Shown here in pieces: positions 22,317-23,079 of a stretch of DNA of 23,079 bases. Every line of letters begins with the position of its first letter. Position 1 is the first letter of the stretch. Position numbers and translations under genes: made by a program. Under the pieces are notes generated by a model. It had not been told where the DNA came from. It searched no databases and worked only from the letters and a program-made list of their open reading frames with translations. Source of the DNA: JBHIEE01 sp046760445 (lineage in GTDB: Bacteria > Acidobacteriota > Aminicenantia > JdFR-78). The stretch lies in the NCBI GenBank assembly GCA_046760445.1, contig JBHIEE010000034.1:1-23079 (forward strand), in the 5' to 3' direction.

Positions 22317-23079
22317 CTATTTATCCTTAAAGTACTTCCCAACAATCTCAATATAATCAGTTACAATACCATCAGCTGGAAAATCAGCATACTTTTTCGC
22401 TTCTTCTTCGGTATCGATGGATAAATACAGCTTTGCATCTGCATCATGTACTTTCTTCATAAACCGATATGGCCAGCCCCAGATGTATTTTGAATATTTA
22501 AGAGGCATTACAAATACTAAATCTTTGCTTTCTTTCGGAAATCCACCTAAACCGAATGTAATAAAATACTTCTTAAACCATTTTTTCCCTTCACTTCGAT
22601 TTATCAATAATCGCTTTACTGCTGGTATTTCTTTTTGGACATATGCAAAGGTCTTATAACGTCCCCAATAATAAAGTAATTTCTGTTGTTTCAACGGTAA
22701 ATTTTTAATAATCCGTACCAGCACTTCGATTGTCTCCATTGAACCGTCTTTATCATCTATTAAAAATTTTTTATCTGGAAAGTTATGTAAAACTTCTTCT
22801 AAAGTAGGCATTTTACCTATCCCTTTTCCCCTGAACGGATACGTTTTTCCATCATCGTAAGTGTATCCATAACCAATGTCAAGGGTCTTCAAATATTCAA
22901 GTGTGTGGTCAACTACTTTTCCATTTCCATTTGTTCGACAATCCAATTTGTCATCATGAAATACAACAATATGATTATCTTCTGTACGCCTTATATCTAT
23001 TTCAACAATAGTAGCCCCCATACTAAAAGCAGCACCGATTGATTCAATAGTGTTTTCTATATATCCATGTGTAGGTTTA
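22317..23079 (-). CDS. Glycerophosphodiester phosphodiesterase-family protein, 5' end beyond the window
   Basis: Partial gene, cut by the window edge. The frame stays open past an internal ATG at 23021 and adds THGYIENTIESIGAAFSMGA, which is the HRG...ENT segment of GDPD proteins with the usual Arg of HRG replaced. Then come VEIDIRRTEDNHIVVFHDDKL (the EXD and HD catalytic motifs) and PTLEEVL, with FLIDDKDG further on. GDPD enzymes cleave glycerophosphodiesters, releasing glycerol-3-phosphate. The attC site after its stop makes it a cassette gene, read in the same direction as the MBL cassette. Confidence 0.85.
   Translation of the reverse strand, partial: KPTHGYIENTIESIGAAFSMGATIVEIDIRRTEDNHIVVFHDDKLDCRTNGNGKVVDHTLEYLKTLDIGYGYTYDDGKTYPFRGKGIGKMPTLEEVLHNFPDKKFLIDDKDGSMETIEVLVRIIKNLPLKQQKLLYYWGRYKTFAYVQKEIPAVKRLLINRSEGKKWFKKYFITFGLGGFPKESKDLVFVMPLKYSKYIWGWPYRFMKKVHDADAKLYLSIDTEEEAKKYADFPADGIVTDYIEIVGKYFKDK

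Overview
The window is AT-rich and comes from a bacterium with an outer membrane: it carries a TonB-dependent receptor ending in Phe, a TPM-domain lipoprotein, LytS/LytTR signalling and an ECF sigma factor. Nothing here fixes the taxon. Gene content and style (NapH-like Fe-S membrane protein, Yip1/DUF3108 proteins, secreted CocE-type hydrolase, A/T-rich intergenic repeats) would suit an uncultivated anaerobic lineage such as Aminicenantes or a neighbouring phylum, but that is a guess.

Layout. (1) 112-2416, plus strand: gltX and a SpoU/TrmH-type rRNA methyltransferase. (2) 6118-2570, minus strand: a tight four-gene operon behind a near-consensus extended -10 promoter. It encodes a radical SAM/SPASM enzyme with a PqqD-like N-terminus, a membrane protein with a cytoplasmic Gly-rich tail ending in alternating Cys-Ala, a TPM-domain lipoprotein and LemA. 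The pairing of a peptide-maturase-like enzyme with a Cys-Ala repeat substrate candidate is the best candidate for an undescribed system in the window. (3) 6244-11450, plus strand: NapH-like ferredoxin membrane protein, tiny membrane protein, a large palindromic intergenic element, TPR protein, CcdA/SafE-like membrane protein and TonB-dependent receptor. (4) 11462-13299: LytS-type kinase and LytTR regulator. (5) 13423-14810: ECF sigma factor, zinc-finger anti-sigma factor, YbjQ protein and perhaps a 21-residue hydrophobic peptide. (6) 14819-15489: a ribbon-helix-helix/MazF toxin-antitoxin pair with its promoter and operator visible. (7) 15579-20680: DUF2089 regulator, Yip1-DUF3108 membrane protein and a 1030-residue secreted CocE-like hydrolase with a duplicated N-terminal domain.

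(8) 20680-23079: a decayed alpha/beta-hydrolase remnant meets what looks like the distal end of an integron gene-cassette array read on the minus strand. It holds a partial GDPD cassette, an attC site, an MBL-fold (NAPE-PLD/UlaG-like) cassette, a second attC site and a truncated 25-codon cassette ORF. No integrase lies in the window; if there is one it should lie beyond the right edge.

Several plus-strand genes (gltX, the NapH-like gene, the LytS-like kinase) lack a Shine-Dalgarno sequence and have a -10-like hexamer 6-9 bases before the ATG, which suggests leaderless transcripts. Other genes have clear GGAGG-type sites, so both modes seem to be in use.
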